DNA from: Helicostylum pulchrum
Taxonomy: Eukaryota > Mucoromycota > Mucoromycetes > Mucorales > Mucoraceae
DNA: 64,000 bases
Reading direction: 5' to 3'
NCBI GenBank assembly: GCA_025677825.1
Contig: JAIXMO010000016.1
Span: 516,145 to 580,144 of the forward strand
Position 1 is the first letter of the stretch. Each line of letters starts with the position of its first letter. The notes under the pieces were generated by a model. That model had not been told where the DNA came from. It did not search any database and saw only the letters and a program-made list of their open reading frames with translations. Shown in pieces: positions 34,365-45,912 of the stretch. A program made the translations under genes and the position numbers.

Positions 34365-35090
34365 ATGTTTTCCATTGCTAATAGATTCAAAAGTTCTTTC
34401 TTAAAAGCAATCGATGGTTTAAAATTTGAACTACAACTAACAAGAAAGGTATATGCGTTTAGAAATTTCTGGATGTGCTCAATAGTATTTACTAATCAAC
34501 TTTTTAGCTCGTTTTATGCAAATGCAAAACATGGATCCCATGTGTCGCTATATTAGACTGGCCCTATCTACTATTGTAGAATTATGGACTTCTGATAGCT
34601 TACTCGTAGAACATAACGAGCCTTGGTTTAGGACACATGTGTATGGACCTGTATTTGATAATGCGTTCATGCACGATAAGGACTTTATCACTAAAAGAGC
34701 AGACTGTATCTCTAATATCACCAAAGAGTTCGATAATATCCCTAACCAGCAGGTTGATTTATTCTTCGAAATTTGAATGATGACGACGGCTATCTCTCTG
34801 CTGAAGAGAAGCCTGGGTTAAAAGGTGTCAAAAAGGACATTTGGAAAGGTAAGGTTCTGCAACTAGCAATGTTACGAAAATGGACGAAACATATGGGCGG
34901 GAACTACATCAATCACTTGGAAGCTATTACTTGTCAATGGCAAGGTGTTAAACTGATCATAATTGGAACAAGATACCTCTCTCAGCATCACTCTATTTCT
35001 TATAAAAAAGGAATTTTCACCGTCCTGAAACTTGTGAATCGCCTTGCTACATTTTCTCAAACGTTGGTGGCTGTACTATCTTTACAATAA
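34365..35090 (+). pseudogene. Frameshifted Mucorales-type uncharacterised protein
   Basis: Three fragments follow one another: 34365-34448, 34508-34776 and 34773-35090. The second (VELWTSDSLLVEHNEPWFRTH) and the third (SAEEKPGLKGVKKDIWKGK, then LEAITCQWQGVKLIIIGTRY) read like one conserved protein. The frame changes at about 34755-34775. At the intron between the first two fragments, phases also fail to match. I recall similar W-rich proteins as an unnamed family in Mucorales; no function is known to me. The strong conservation of wording in both frames suggests recent disruption, or a small unannotated intron. Confidence 0.5.
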
Positions 35091-35127
35091 GACCTGTACA
35101 TTTGAATTATAAAAAAATTAAGAAAAA

Positions 35128-35346
35128 ATGAATAACTTAAAATTCTTGCGTTTTCAACAAGACGATGACGATGAAAATGTTAATTTTCGCTCGGATAGTA
35201 CTGCAGGATATGATTATGACAATGACGAGCCTGAATTTATCGATTCGAATTTGGAGGGAGATATAGCGGAAGCTATTGAACAAATAAGCTGTAAAGATTG
35301 GGAAGAGTTTGCTATTGAAAAAAAGAAAGTCACCTACCTCCAGTAA
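35128..35346 (+). CDS. Small acidic hypothetical protein
   Basis: A 72-residue frame with a proper ATG, preceded by an A-rich leader, encodes an Asp/Glu-rich protein. It has a DDDDENVNF run and the helix EGDIAEAIEQISCKDWEEF. It lies 37 bases after the frameshifted gene and about 220 bases before the PP2C gene. It might be a separate gene or a remnant of the upstream family. No domain is recognised. Confidence 0.3.
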   Translation: MNNLKFLRFQQDDDDENVNFRSDSTAGYDYDNDEPEFIDSNLEGDIAEAIEQISCKDWEEFAIEKKKVTYLQ

Positions 35347-35562
35347 TTAACTTTTTTTAATAAAATGTGAATCTAGCTTTTTTAGAGTGCTAGTTTATGT
35401 AGTGCGGCGATTGAACACAAGTTAAACCGTATAGTTTATTCTCCGTCTAAAAGCTGCAATTACAGCATCGAAAAAGAATTAGCCTTATTTTTTTTTTTTT
35501 TTCTCTTTTTTTTTTTTAACAATTTAGAAAAAAAAAACTCATTAGAAGAAAACTTTTACGAC

Positions 35563-36739
35563 ATGGGACAAACACTATCCGAACCCCTTACAGATAAAAC
35601 CACCACGGAAGGAAACGATAAACGAGTACTTTACGGAGCCTCCAGTATGCAAGGTTGGAGAACCAGTAAGTGAATCTTTTGTCTGTCACTTTTTTTTTTT
35701 TTTTTTTTTCGCTAACGTGGGGGTGTGTTTAAAAAAGATATGGAAGACGCACATACAACAATTAGTTCATACGGAGCCTCTGGTGCCAGTTTCTTTGCGG
35801 TGTTTGATGGTCATGGTGGAGAAGCGGTTGCCAAATACAGTGGGAAAAAACTATACAAGAAAATCATCGACACACCTGCATTTGAACGAGGCAGGTATCG
35901 AGACGCAATTCGAACAGGGTATTATGGTATAGATGAAGATTTATTAAAAGGTACGTTACAAGAGAGAAGTAAAAAAAAAAAAAAACAGGGTGATTAAAGA
36001 ACCCTCGCCCAGATCCCGCGTTTGAAGAGGATCACTCTGGTTGTACAGCTGTAGCTGCGCTACTGACAAGAAATAACGTCTTGTATGTAAGTAATGCCGG
36101 AGATTCAAGAGCTGTGATTAGTACGCGAGATGGTAGAGCTATCCCACTATCACAGGACCATAAGCCGAAGCTACCTAAAGAAGAGCTTCGAATTCGTAAT
36201 GCAGGCGGGCATGTGGAGAATGGAAGGGTCAATGGAAGTTTAGCCTTATCAAGAGCACTTGGCGATTTTAATTTTAAAGCAAATCCAAGTCTTACACCCG
36301 ATAAACAAGCTGTCACCGGTAAGAGAAAGAGATAATATGTACGGAAAAGATGATTTTAACGAGGGGGGTTTTTTTTTATTTAATAGCTGAGCCAGATATT
36401 ATTGAACACTTGTTAACGGATCATGATGAATTTGTGGTGTTGGCATGTGACGGTATTTGGGATTGCCTTAGTAACCAACAGGTAGTAGACTTTATACGAT
36501 ACCAACTATGCCAGCATAAATCAATGGGCCCTATCTGTGAAGAGCTTATGGACTATTGTTTAGCAGAAAAGGCCAATATGGCAGGTATTGGATGTGATAA
36601 TATGACGGTAGTGATTGTAGCATTCTTACGTCGCCGTACACCACAAGAATGGTATGACTGGATGGCATCTAAACCATGCCCTAATTTACCTATTAAAAAA
36701 GCAATTTTACTTGCTCCTTCCATAGAAGAAAATAAATAA
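35563..36739 (+). CDS. PP2C-type protein phosphatase (PTC2/PTC3-like)
   Basis: This is a metal-dependent Ser/Thr phosphatase of the PPM family. Four exons (35563-35665, 35738-35950, 36013-36318, 36387-36739) join to 324 residues. The start MGQTLSEP matches the MGQTLS N-terminus of Ptc2/Ptc3, a myristoylation-like sequence. Catalytic motifs are MEDAH, FAVFDGHGG, DHSGCTA, SNAGDSRAV, SLALSRALGDF, LACDGIWDCLS and GCDNMTVVIV, with the metal-binding Asp residues present. In yeast these enzymes switch off stress MAPK and DNA-damage signalling. The protein is short at the C-terminus compared with yeast Ptc2. Its stop codon lies nine bases from the convergent triphosphatase stop codon. Confidence 0.93.
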
Positions 36740-36748
36740 AAAATCTTT

Positions 36749-37905
36749 TTATTTGTATAATTTTAATGCACTTCGACTTAATAATCGAATATTATTTACA
36801 AAGGTTTCAACCATCGATGTATAGTGAGATGGTTCTTTACGATCGTTCTTTAACTTTTCTAACCCAAGTACTTTGGCATCTGCAAATTCTAGTTCCAACT
36901 CATGACGTACCTCGGGATCTCGGTCCTATCAACAATTTTTTTTTTAGCTCCTAATTTTTTTTAATGCAGTTTTAAAAACTTACTGCTGAGCCTTTAACTT
37001 GTGTGAGATCAAATGCGATACCGCCATGTTGGTATGATATCCGGTCCTTATTACGCTCAAAAGTAGGGTTTGTAGTAGGTTTGGGTCTTGGTTTTTCAAT
37101 ATTGATAGATATTCTGTAATCTAAAACTTGATTGGGTGAATGAATATTAAGATCCGCTACTCTAATCTTTTCAATAATGCCATTTTCAACAATCTATTGA
37201 AAAAATCTTAGTAAAAGACGTGTTTTTTTGTTGCGTACAATAAAACTTTACTTTTCCTGTGGATTGTTCTGTTGTCACTCTACATTTGCTTCGTCCTATT
37301 TCATAAAATCTGTCTGTTTCAATAGTGTGCTTATATTTAACACGCTCACCCTAAATGACTTTGTTAAAAGAAGTTCAAAGCAAAAGTTTATCTCTTTTTT
37401 TACTTTGTATTCGCGTGCTTGCGTTCTATTGACAGTTTCGTTCAACATCTTGTTAAAGTGACGGTGTTGTTCCAAAGGCATATCTGCAACAAAGCGATAC
37501 TGTCTTATGGATTCGGGATCCAAAACTACACTGCGTTAGTAAAAAAAAAAACTTGTTTAAAACTAGAGTTTTATCGGTTACCTGTTTCTGTTTTGGCACC
37601 AATGTTCATACGTTGATTAGTACGTTTATCTACAAAGATACCCAACTTTGCTTCAATCTTACCACAAAAAAAAAAAAGGTGGTGAATATAACAAAAGCAA
37701 AAAAAAAAGAATTACAGTGTATAAATTATACCTCGACGTCTTCCAAATGGACATGCTCAGCAATAAAGTCTGCAATATATTTTGTAATGTCGTCTACTGG
37801 TTTAATACCAAAAATTGAAGGTTCTCTTATAGTTACTGTTTGACGTTTAGGAACAGGAACTGAAGCAATGTCAGCTTCTGAAGCAGTTCTCTTTTTTGAT
37901 TCCAT
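36749..37905 (-). CDS. CET1: mRNA-capping enzyme beta subunit (RNA 5'-triphosphatase, Cet1-like)
   Basis: This enzyme removes the gamma-phosphate of nascent mRNA, the first step of cap formation in the nucleus. Six exons (37905-37732, 37657-37582, 37525-37404, 37350-37252, 37193-36984, 36925-36749) join in phase to 285 residues. The metal-binding Glu motifs of the triphosphate-tunnel fold are visible: VEIEAKLG (motif A), and HELELEFAD near the C-terminus (motif C). YRISINIEKP and the Arg/Lys-rich strands RVKYKHTIETDRFYE lie between them. The length corresponds to the catalytic domain, as in the fission-yeast Pct1 type, without the long N-terminus of yeast Cet1. It ends nine bases from the PP2C stop codon and follows the Rho1-like gene on the same strand. 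Confidence 0.9.
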
Positions 37906-38166
37906 TTTTTGATTAATACAACAAAAACAGCAAAAAAAAAAAAAATTTAAATAAAAATCCCGGGGTGAAAATGAAAAAAGGAAATAAATAATAAAAAAAG
38001 GAAAAAAAAAAAAAAAAAAAAAAAAGTTATACGTGTATTTTTTTGGGTTTGGAAATATTTATGAAATAAAAAAATGAATATAAAAAAAAAGAGAGTTGTG
38101 TGTGTTTGTGAGAGAAAAGAGAGAAAGAGGGGTAAAAAAAAAAAAAAGAAAGAGAGTATTAAATAT
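37906..38166. other. Spacer between triphosphatase and Rho1-like genes
   Basis: Purine-rich on the plus strand, with A-runs at about 37933, 37998-38024 and 38133. It serves as 3' flank of the Rho1-like gene and promoter of the triphosphatase gene, both on the minus strand. Confidence 0.4.
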
Positions 38167-38940
38167 TTATAAAACAGTACAACCCTTTGACTTCTTCTTC
38201 TTTGATACCATTAATGCAGCTCTTGTTGCATGTTCGAATACTTCGCGTACACCTTCACCTGTCTTGGCGGAACACTCGAGATACTTGTAAGCACTAATTC
38301 TTTGCGCAACCGAAGCACCCTATTATATTGTGATACATTAAATATTTTCTATTTTAAAATCACAAGTTTTTTTTATTTCTTACCTCGTCAGAACCAACAG
38401 GTTTTTGTGAATTTCTTCGAAGTTCTTCAATTGTTGCAGCATCATTTCTCAAATCTTTCTTGCAACCTACTAAAAGAATAGGTAAACCTTGACAAAAGTG
38501 AAGTACTTCAGAAATCCACTACAAAGTTTTGTTTAAAAAAAAAGAGAAAAAAGCAAGTTAGTATTATAAAATAAGGGGGAAAGTCATTTTAAGGGGAAAA
38601 ATATAAATACCTTTTCTTGTACGTTCTCCAAAGAATCGGGAGAGTCAACAGCGAAACAGATTAAGATAACATGAGAATCAGGGTATGACAAGGGTCTAAG
38701 ACGATCATAATCCTCTTGACCTAAACACTTTTGTTTAATAAGAAGAAGACAGAAGAAGAAACTACATGATTAATTATTTTTATTTTTTTTTACCTGCTGT
38801 ATCCCATAAAGCCAACTCCACGTGTTTTCCATCGACTTCGACATCAGCTACGTAATTTTCAAATACGGTGGGAACATAAAACTAGGGGAATATAACAATA
38901 AATAAACAATAACAGAGAAAAAAACATATAGCTCATCTAA

Positions 38941-38982
<42 letters not shown>

Positions 38983-39090
38983 TGTATACTTTACCTCAGG
39001 GAAAGTACCCTTTGAAAAGACAATTAACAAACAAGTTTTACCGCAAGCACCATCACCAACAATGACAAGTTTTCTTCTAATTTCAGCCAT
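38167..39090 (-). CDS. RHO1: Rho-family small GTPase, Rho1-like
   Basis: This membrane-anchored switch, in fungi, controls cell-wall glucan synthase, Pkc1 and actin polarity. Five exons (39090-38995, 38881-38794, 38720-38611, 38518-38384, 38319-38167) join to 193 residues. Motifs are GDGACGKT (P-loop), [18 protein letters not shown] (effector region, Rho signature), [19 protein letters not shown] (switch II), [10 protein letters not shown] (guanine specificity) and [11 protein letters not shown] polybasic stretch KKKKSK precedes the CaaX box CTVL, which predicts geranylgeranylation. Intron 1 contains a T-run of nearly 40 bases, an unstable tract. The gene is complete. Confidence 0.95.
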
Positions 39091-39840
39091 CTATTAATTA
39101 GGTTTTTTTTTAAAAAAAGGAAAAGAAAAGAATGAAAGAAAAGAGATGATGAGTTTACTTTTTTTTTAGTGAAAGTTGCAGCAAAAAAAAAAAAAAAAAT
39201 ACCTTGTATATATAAAAGAAAAGAGGTTGAAAAAAAAAAAAGAAGAAAAAAAAAAAAAAGGGAAGAAAAAGAAAAAAATTCACTTGCTATTAGCTTGAGT
39301 AATCCTTTCAGTCCAGACAAAGAAATTAGACCAATGAAAAAAGAGTGTATTTTAATCAAGTTACCTCTTAATCATTTGATGTGTGTGTGTGTATATTTCT
39401 TCTTCTTTTTTAAGCCTCACAGCATTAAACTCTTGTTTCATCACTTCTTTACGTAGAGCTTCCTTTTGTTGTCTTGTAAAGCATACGTTAAAGAAGAATA
39501 CTCTAGACTGAGGATACGAATAAAAAAAAATAATAATAAAAAATGACGTTACCTAACCTATATTTATGCTTGCTTCCAAAAGCTTATTACCCTTTAAACA
39601 GTCACCACAAACTGCTTTAAACACAAAAAACTTCTTGTTGTAATCATAATCACGTGTTTTGCGTTGTAGCTGAGTTTCATCAGGTTACTCCTTTATTATT
39701 ATTATTTTACTCCCTATTCTTGTAACCCTTCTTAATCAAATCATGTAAACAACACTTTACACACTAGACACCAACGATCTTGTTTTTTTTTTCCTCCTTT
39801 CTCTTTTCCTTTCCATAACTTTTTTTTTTTCTTTAAAAAA
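39091..39840. promoter_or_regulatory. Divergent promoter region (Rho1-like and ankyrin genes)
   Basis: A 750-base region between two outward-facing genes. It is rich in poly-A and poly-T tracts (39183-39199, 39230-39270) with CT-rich leader sequence before 39841. No transcribed frame is supported. Confidence 0.5.
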
Positions 39841-42800
39841 ATGGAATTCTTGATATCTATAGCAAGAGATGAAGTGGATAAAGTAAGACACATGTTACAG
39901 TCAGGAATTGACGTCAACAGTTCCTTTACTTGGAACTCAAAAGATACCTTTTCTCCTGTCTTACCCAACAGTCGACCAGACAATTTACAGACAGATCAAG
40001 AGTATCAGTGTAAGCCACTGAATATTGCCGTTTTAGGTGGCCACCCTAATATGGTCAGGCTCTTATTAAGTGCCGGTGCTGATATCAACAACAAGGATGG
40101 GCGAGGAAGGTAGAGTATATAACAAGTATATGCTTTACAACAACAACAACAAAAACTCACTTTTTTTTTTACCCTAATAGAACCGCGCTAGTATGTGCTA
40201 TCTATGGCTTGGATCTAGATGCATCGAATATAAATACATCCAATTTACCCTTGATTTCACAAACAAACCCATCCCACTTTGATATAATGAAAAATATACT
40301 TTTATGTCATCCCAACCTTTATTATGCAACTCTCGATTCCCCCCAATACGAAATTAAAGGAATCACTCCTTTATGTTTAGCAAGTTACCTAGGGAAATCC
40401 GATATTATTCAATTATTATTAGACGATGGACGTGTCAATGTAGATGGTACAGATAGTAAAAATGCCACTGCATTAATGTACGCCGGTAAGTTCTTTTTTC
40501 TTCCCTTTTTATCTCCTTCTTTTTTTATCCTGTATTAACATCTCTGTGTGTAGCTAGAGATGGTAACGTACCCATCGTTAAAATGTTACTCGACTACCAT
40601 GCTTCTCCCGATATCACCGATAGTCACGGTTGGTCTGCGATCCAATACGCAGAACGTAACCCTGAAATTGTACAACTATGCGAACAAGTACTTCGTCTCC
40701 ACCGCTCCGAACTCTCCGTCACCACCACTAACACCTCTCACCAAACCAACTACACAAAATTATCTCACTTACTCAGCACCATACCCAACTACCCATCCTC
40801 TCTATCCCACCTACAATTCGATACTTTAAAAGACATTGACCATCTTGACCCTTCTGCCGCACCCCTTGTATACATCATCCAATCTGCGTTTCTACAAGCC
40901 ATCAAGATTCATGACCACCTCTCTTTACAGACACTTCTGATGCAATCTCCGCCGGTGCACGGTAAACAGCCTGCGGGTCCTTTACTCATTAACCACCACG
41001 ACCCCAAGACCGGCTTGACCGCGTTCCACCACGCCATGCGTACCAAACCATTACCCTCGCTAGACACCATCACCATGCTGTTTCAAGCAGGCGCAGACAT
41101 GAACGCACAAACTTACTACGGACGCACAGCCTTACATCACCTTGCTCGATTCGGTCAAGATAAAGACAGTCAAGCATGGGGGATTCAAAAAAGTAACCAT
41201 AACCCTTCCGCGCAACAACAGCAACAACCGAACCAAAATAAAATCAAGGGAGTACAAGTACCTCAACACTTGGCCATGTGCGCGTCTCTTTTGATACGGT
41301 TTGGTTCATTGGTAAATATTGCAGACCCGACTGGCAACACGCCACTGCATTTCGCTGCAGAGTTTGGCGGCGTCTTTGAAGTACTGGAAGTACTCATCTT
41401 GGAGGGTGGGGCAGATTTCGGTCTCAAAAACAAAAAAGGACTGACTCCGCTTGACGTCTGTAAATCAGACGACATCCGTAAACGTATGCTGACTCTTGAA
41501 AACGAACGTAAAAAAGCATCTCGCACAAAATCGGTCATTTCTTCATCAAGCGGTACCATACGCCCTTTTGATTCTGCAAGTGAGTATAACCGCTCGTCAA
41601 CTATCACACGATCGATTTCAAGGTCGTTTTTGTTCCAGGCAGAGACAAAGAAACAAGTCATCTTGCAGCAAAAGAAACAGCTGGAGGAAGGTGGTAATCA
41701 AGAAGTCTCGGACTTTGACGTGATTCTAAAAGCCTTTTTCAGCTACCAGACAACGTTCACAGATTCCATCGAGTCAGCGCTGGCCTACATCACAGACTCG
41801 TTTCTGGAGTCGTGGCATGTCGGTCAAGACGCACGTATCCAGCAGCTGGAAAAGACCATCTCGCAGCTACGCTACGAGCTCCGCGAAGCCCACGAAATGT
41901 TTGACTCCACAGACCAACTCGTAGAAAAAGTCATGATGTCCTTCCGCGACCAACTTGAGCAAGTCGAACAAGTCCACCAAGCCGACTGGGAGATGTCTGA
42001 ACTTCAACACGACAAGATTGAAAAGCTGTTTGATGTCTTTGAACGTATCGATGGTAGGTTTTGTCAGCTTGAATTAGCCCAAGATGATTTAATTGGCCAG
42101 ATTGAAAAGTTGAGAAAGGCTGCTGCTGCTGCTACAGCAACAAAGAAATATGATGAAGAAGAAGATATTGGTGCTTGTGTGGTACATCTGTCTCAGTCAC
42201 TACTGATTTTACAAACTGTGCCTATGGTGTTGCACGTCCGTGATGATCGCAACAGGTTGTGCTTGGATATGACCGTGGTGGTGGACCAAGTCATGTTGAA
42301 ATTAAATACACGACTTGCGCTTGAGACAGACGTGACGCGTACGCGCACCATGAAGGAAGCACAGTCCGTGTTGCAGCAGCGTTGGGTCACTGTCAAGGAC
42401 CTACTTACCAAAGAAGACGTACCTGCTCTTACACGTTCCACCAGCCAACCCAACACACTCGGCTTAAAGAAACCCAAACTTGTCTTTTCTACTGAGCCCT
42501 CGCTCAACCAGCTTGAACTTTCATTTGATATATTGCACTCTAACCTGTACGAGATCCAAAAGGATATCCAAGAAGTCACTGACCACTTGGAAAAACTCTT
42601 GTCCAGTAAAAAAAAAATGTACGAACTCTGCCTGGCTCTTGAAACCGAAATGAAGGACCCTAAATCCACTCGTACCCCTACTGAAATCACTGACGAGTTG
42701 AACGGCGTGCTTGTATTTACACAGCAAGTGCTCGATAAACAAAACGTGTTGGACAAAGAGCGTACGCAGCTACTAAAAGAGTACCATGCCATTGACCAGC

Positions 42801-44117
42801 AACTAGAAGAAACAAAAAACGCTTTACAAAAAGTGCGTCCACCTGTTTTACTGCAAGGTCTGTTGGAGCGTCTTGATACTGATGAAACCCCTTGTGTGCG
42901 TATCGAAAAAGACTGGAAAGAAGATACAAATCTAGTGATTGAAATACCGCAAGACCCCAGCATGAACAACAGCAGCAGTAGCTGTAGCAGCGATAGTTCA
43001 TGTTCCTCTTCTAGCGAGCCCAACGACCTCACCTCACTTCAACTGACCCAACTTCACTCACAGTGTACGTCTAAACTAGCTACGCAATGCTACATCTCAC
43101 GTCTTGACGCCAGCCTCTACTGCCTCAAAGTCCTTGCCCATCACTCCATCAGCCAATCGCGCCAACACCTCTTACAAGTGCAAGTCGCCTTAGGCCAAGC
43201 CAGCACCGACCTTGACGAAACGCGCTCTCAAATGACGCAGCTCTACGATGACGCCGCCGAAGTTGCACGCCAAGTATTTGCCCTCAAGACCGAGCTTGAA
43301 ACCATTGTTCGACACCGTAAAGAAGAAGTTGTCAAAGTATGGGAGGTCGTAGACGAAGTTTCTGAAGGCGTTGATGCTAAAGCTATCCAATGTCAAAAAA
43401 AGCCCGCGTTAGGTCTAACTACCAGCACTATACAACAAAAGGAACGTGTGGAAGAACAAGATAGGCATCAGTGGATCATTCGTGAGCTGGAACAGTTACA
43501 GCACGTGCATGAGAGTTTGCAGGAGGCAATTGAAGGCTTGAAACAAGAACAGGCAATGATTGGACAGAGTCTAAGGCAGTTGGCCACATCGTATATTGAG
43601 CCTCAGGTGGATAAGTTAGTAGGCCAAGACGAGGGGTCGTTGCTTTCGGTCAGTGATCGGTTAGCGGAGTTGATGGAACGTGTGCGTGACAGTGAGCTTG
43701 GGTTAAGGCCTGCGTCTATATGGCAACGTACTGAGTCCAGAACAAAGACCACAGGCACAGGGTAAAAAAAAAAAGCATACAACACGTAAATTATTATTAA
43801 CTTTTTTTTTTTTAAATAGACCGAGAGTATCAAATAAAAATGCAATAGCAAATACAAACAGACTTTCAAGACTGTCAGCAGCTACAAACCGGCTCTCGAT
43901 TTCCACACTGACAAGCAAATCATCCTACGCGAAATCCGAAACAAGGCGTATATCTACAGCCACTAGTATACGAGACAAGAAACGCATGTCGATGATATCC
44001 GCTACCAGTCTTTCCTCACTCTCCTCGTACCAACAAGAGCGCATGTTGGCTCGTGCGTCTAACCTAAGTAGTGTTTTATCAAAGGCAAAAGATACTAGTC
44101 GATTATCACGAAAATAA
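39841..44117 (+). CDS. Large ankyrin-repeat / coiled-coil protein
   Basis: Four exons (39841-40109, 40181-40485, 40554-43761, 43820-44117) join in frame to 1359 residues. Ankyrin repeats occupy about residues 55-225 (for example NIAVLGGHPNMVRLLLSAGA, ITPLCLASYLGKSDIIQLL). A second block lies around 330-480 (GRTALHHLARFG, GNTPLHFAAEFG). The rest is largely helical coiled coil, with Glu/Gln/Lys heptads from about residue 530 to 1250. A Ser-rich spacer (SSSSCSSDSSCSSSSE) lies inside it. The C-terminal 100 residues are Ser/Arg/Thr-rich and basic. I do not recognise a named family. The arrangement suggests a cytoplasmic scaffold, perhaps linked to cytoskeleton or trafficking, but that is inference. 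It converges on the aldehyde dehydrogenase gene, with 98 bases between stop codons. Confidence 0.8.
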
Positions 44118-44215
44118 ATAAATAAAAATTTATCACAAAATAAAAATATTTTTTTTTTATTTTATTTATTTATACAAGTGGGGGGGGGATAAAAAGGTGG
44201 TGGTATTTTTAATAT

Positions 44216-45912
44216 TTACAAGCCTTTTCTTTGGATCTTGACAACCTTAACTTGAGTATACTCTTGAAGAGCATACTTTCCAAGTTCCTTACCGAACCCA
44301 GATTGCTTATAGCCACCGAAAGGAGTAGACTGATCAAAGACATCAAAGCAGTTTACCCACACAGTACCAGCTTGAATTTCGTTGGACACAGTGATAGCGG
44401 TATCCAAGTTGGAAGTATAAACACCACCAGCTAACCCGTACTCAGAGTCATTAGCCATCTCAATAGCCTCTTCAATAGTCTTGAAAGTAGCAATAGCAAC
44501 AACAGGGCCAAAGATTTCCTCTTGCATAACACGGAAGTTGCTCTTACAGTGCGTCAAGATAGTAGGCTCAATATAGTAACCCTTTTCTCCGTGACGCTTA
44601 CCACCGTGAGCTAAAACTGCTCCTTCCTCTTGTCCAATCTTGATATAGTTCATGATCTTGTCGAATTGCAATTTACTGATTTGAGGTCCTTGGAATGTAT
44701 CTTCGTTGAAAGGGTCACCAACAACAAGCTTCTTGGTCTCGGCAATGAACAATGCCATGAACTCGTCAAACACGTCTTCTTGAACAAGGATACGAGAACC
44801 GGCGTTACAACTTTGACCGTGGTTGTTAAAGATACCTCCGCATGACCATAAAGCAGCACTGGCAAGGTCGGCATCAGCACAGACGATTTGGGCGGATTTA
44901 CCACCTAATTCAAGTTGAAGCTTCTTGAGATTACTACCGGCACTAGATTCCATGATCTTACGACCAGTAGCGGTGGAGCCGGTAAAGGCCATCTTGCTGA
45001 CATCAGGGTGACAACCGAGGTAGCTACCAGTAGTTTGACCGTAACCAGTAATAATATTAACAACACCCTAATAAAAAAAAAACGCGTTTTAGTTTTTTTT
45101 TGGATGTGTGTGTATAATAGGATAAAACTTACAGCAGGGAAACCAGCTTCCTTGACAAGTTCAGCAAACTTGTACAAAGGCAAAGGAGTAATTTCAGAAG
45201 TCTTCATAACAACTATTTAAAAAAAGAGAGAGTAAATAAACCAAACTTTGCTGACCCCAATTTTTTTTGTTTGTGTACTTACTTGTGTTACCAGCAGCTA
45301 AAGCAGGAGCAAACTTCCAGACAGCCATCATGGTAGGATAATTCCAAGGAATAACAGCACCAACAACACCAAGAGGTTCATGACGAGTATAACACAACTT
45401 GTCAAAAGTGGTATCAATGGTCTTACCGTGAATCTTATCAGCCCAACCAGCAAAGTAACGGAAACAAGCAATCGAATCTGTGACATCGACATCACGAGCA
45501 ACAGTGAAAGCCTTACCGTTATCAAGAGCATCCAAAAGGGCAATCTCATCCTTGTCACGCTCCATCAAATCAGCCAACTTGTTAATAAGACGACCCTTCT
45601 CGGAAGGTGAGACTTTACGCCATGTGGATTGGAAACAGGTCTTGGCTGCCTTGACGGCGGCATTGACATCAGATTCATCAGCCGAGTGCACTGAGCAAAT
45701 TACTTCTTCAGTGGCAGGGTTGATGGTTTCGATCAAAGGACCGTTACCAGGAACAAACTCATTGTTAATGAAAAGGTGGGTATGAACTAAAAATGGCTTT
45801 TTAGTACAAAAGGAACTTTTTTTTGGACTTGCATATATTTATTTTTTATTTTTTTACCTTTAACTTCTTTACCCTTGGAGGTACGAACAGTTTGGATATC
45901 GGCTTGAGTCAT
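44216..45912 (-). CDS. Aldehyde dehydrogenase (NAD(P)+), class 1/2-like
   Basis: This enzyme oxidises aldehydes to acids. Four exons (45912-45858, 45786-45283, 45212-45133, 45067-44216) join to 496 residues, standard for the ALDH superfamily. Visible features are VIPWNYPTMMAVWKFAPALAAGNT, FTGSTATGRKI (coenzyme loop) and LELGGKSAQIV, with the catalytic base Glu266. NHGQSCNAGSR carries the nucleophile Cys300, and IFGPVVAIATFKT, VWVNCFDVFDQSTPFGG and QEYTQVKVVKI follow. The N-terminus MTQADIQTVRTSKG has no clear mitochondrial presequence, so a cytosolic form is likely. The strong preference for C- or T-ending codons suggests high expression. It could work with the acyl-CoA synthetase-like gene in acetaldehyde or acetate metabolism, but the two are 20 kb apart. 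Confidence 0.95.

Noticed and set aside
42193..43032. 279-codon minus-strand frame opposite the ankyrin/coiled-coil gene
   Set aside because: Ser/Arg-rich shadow of a well-supported plus-strand exon with conserved protein features.
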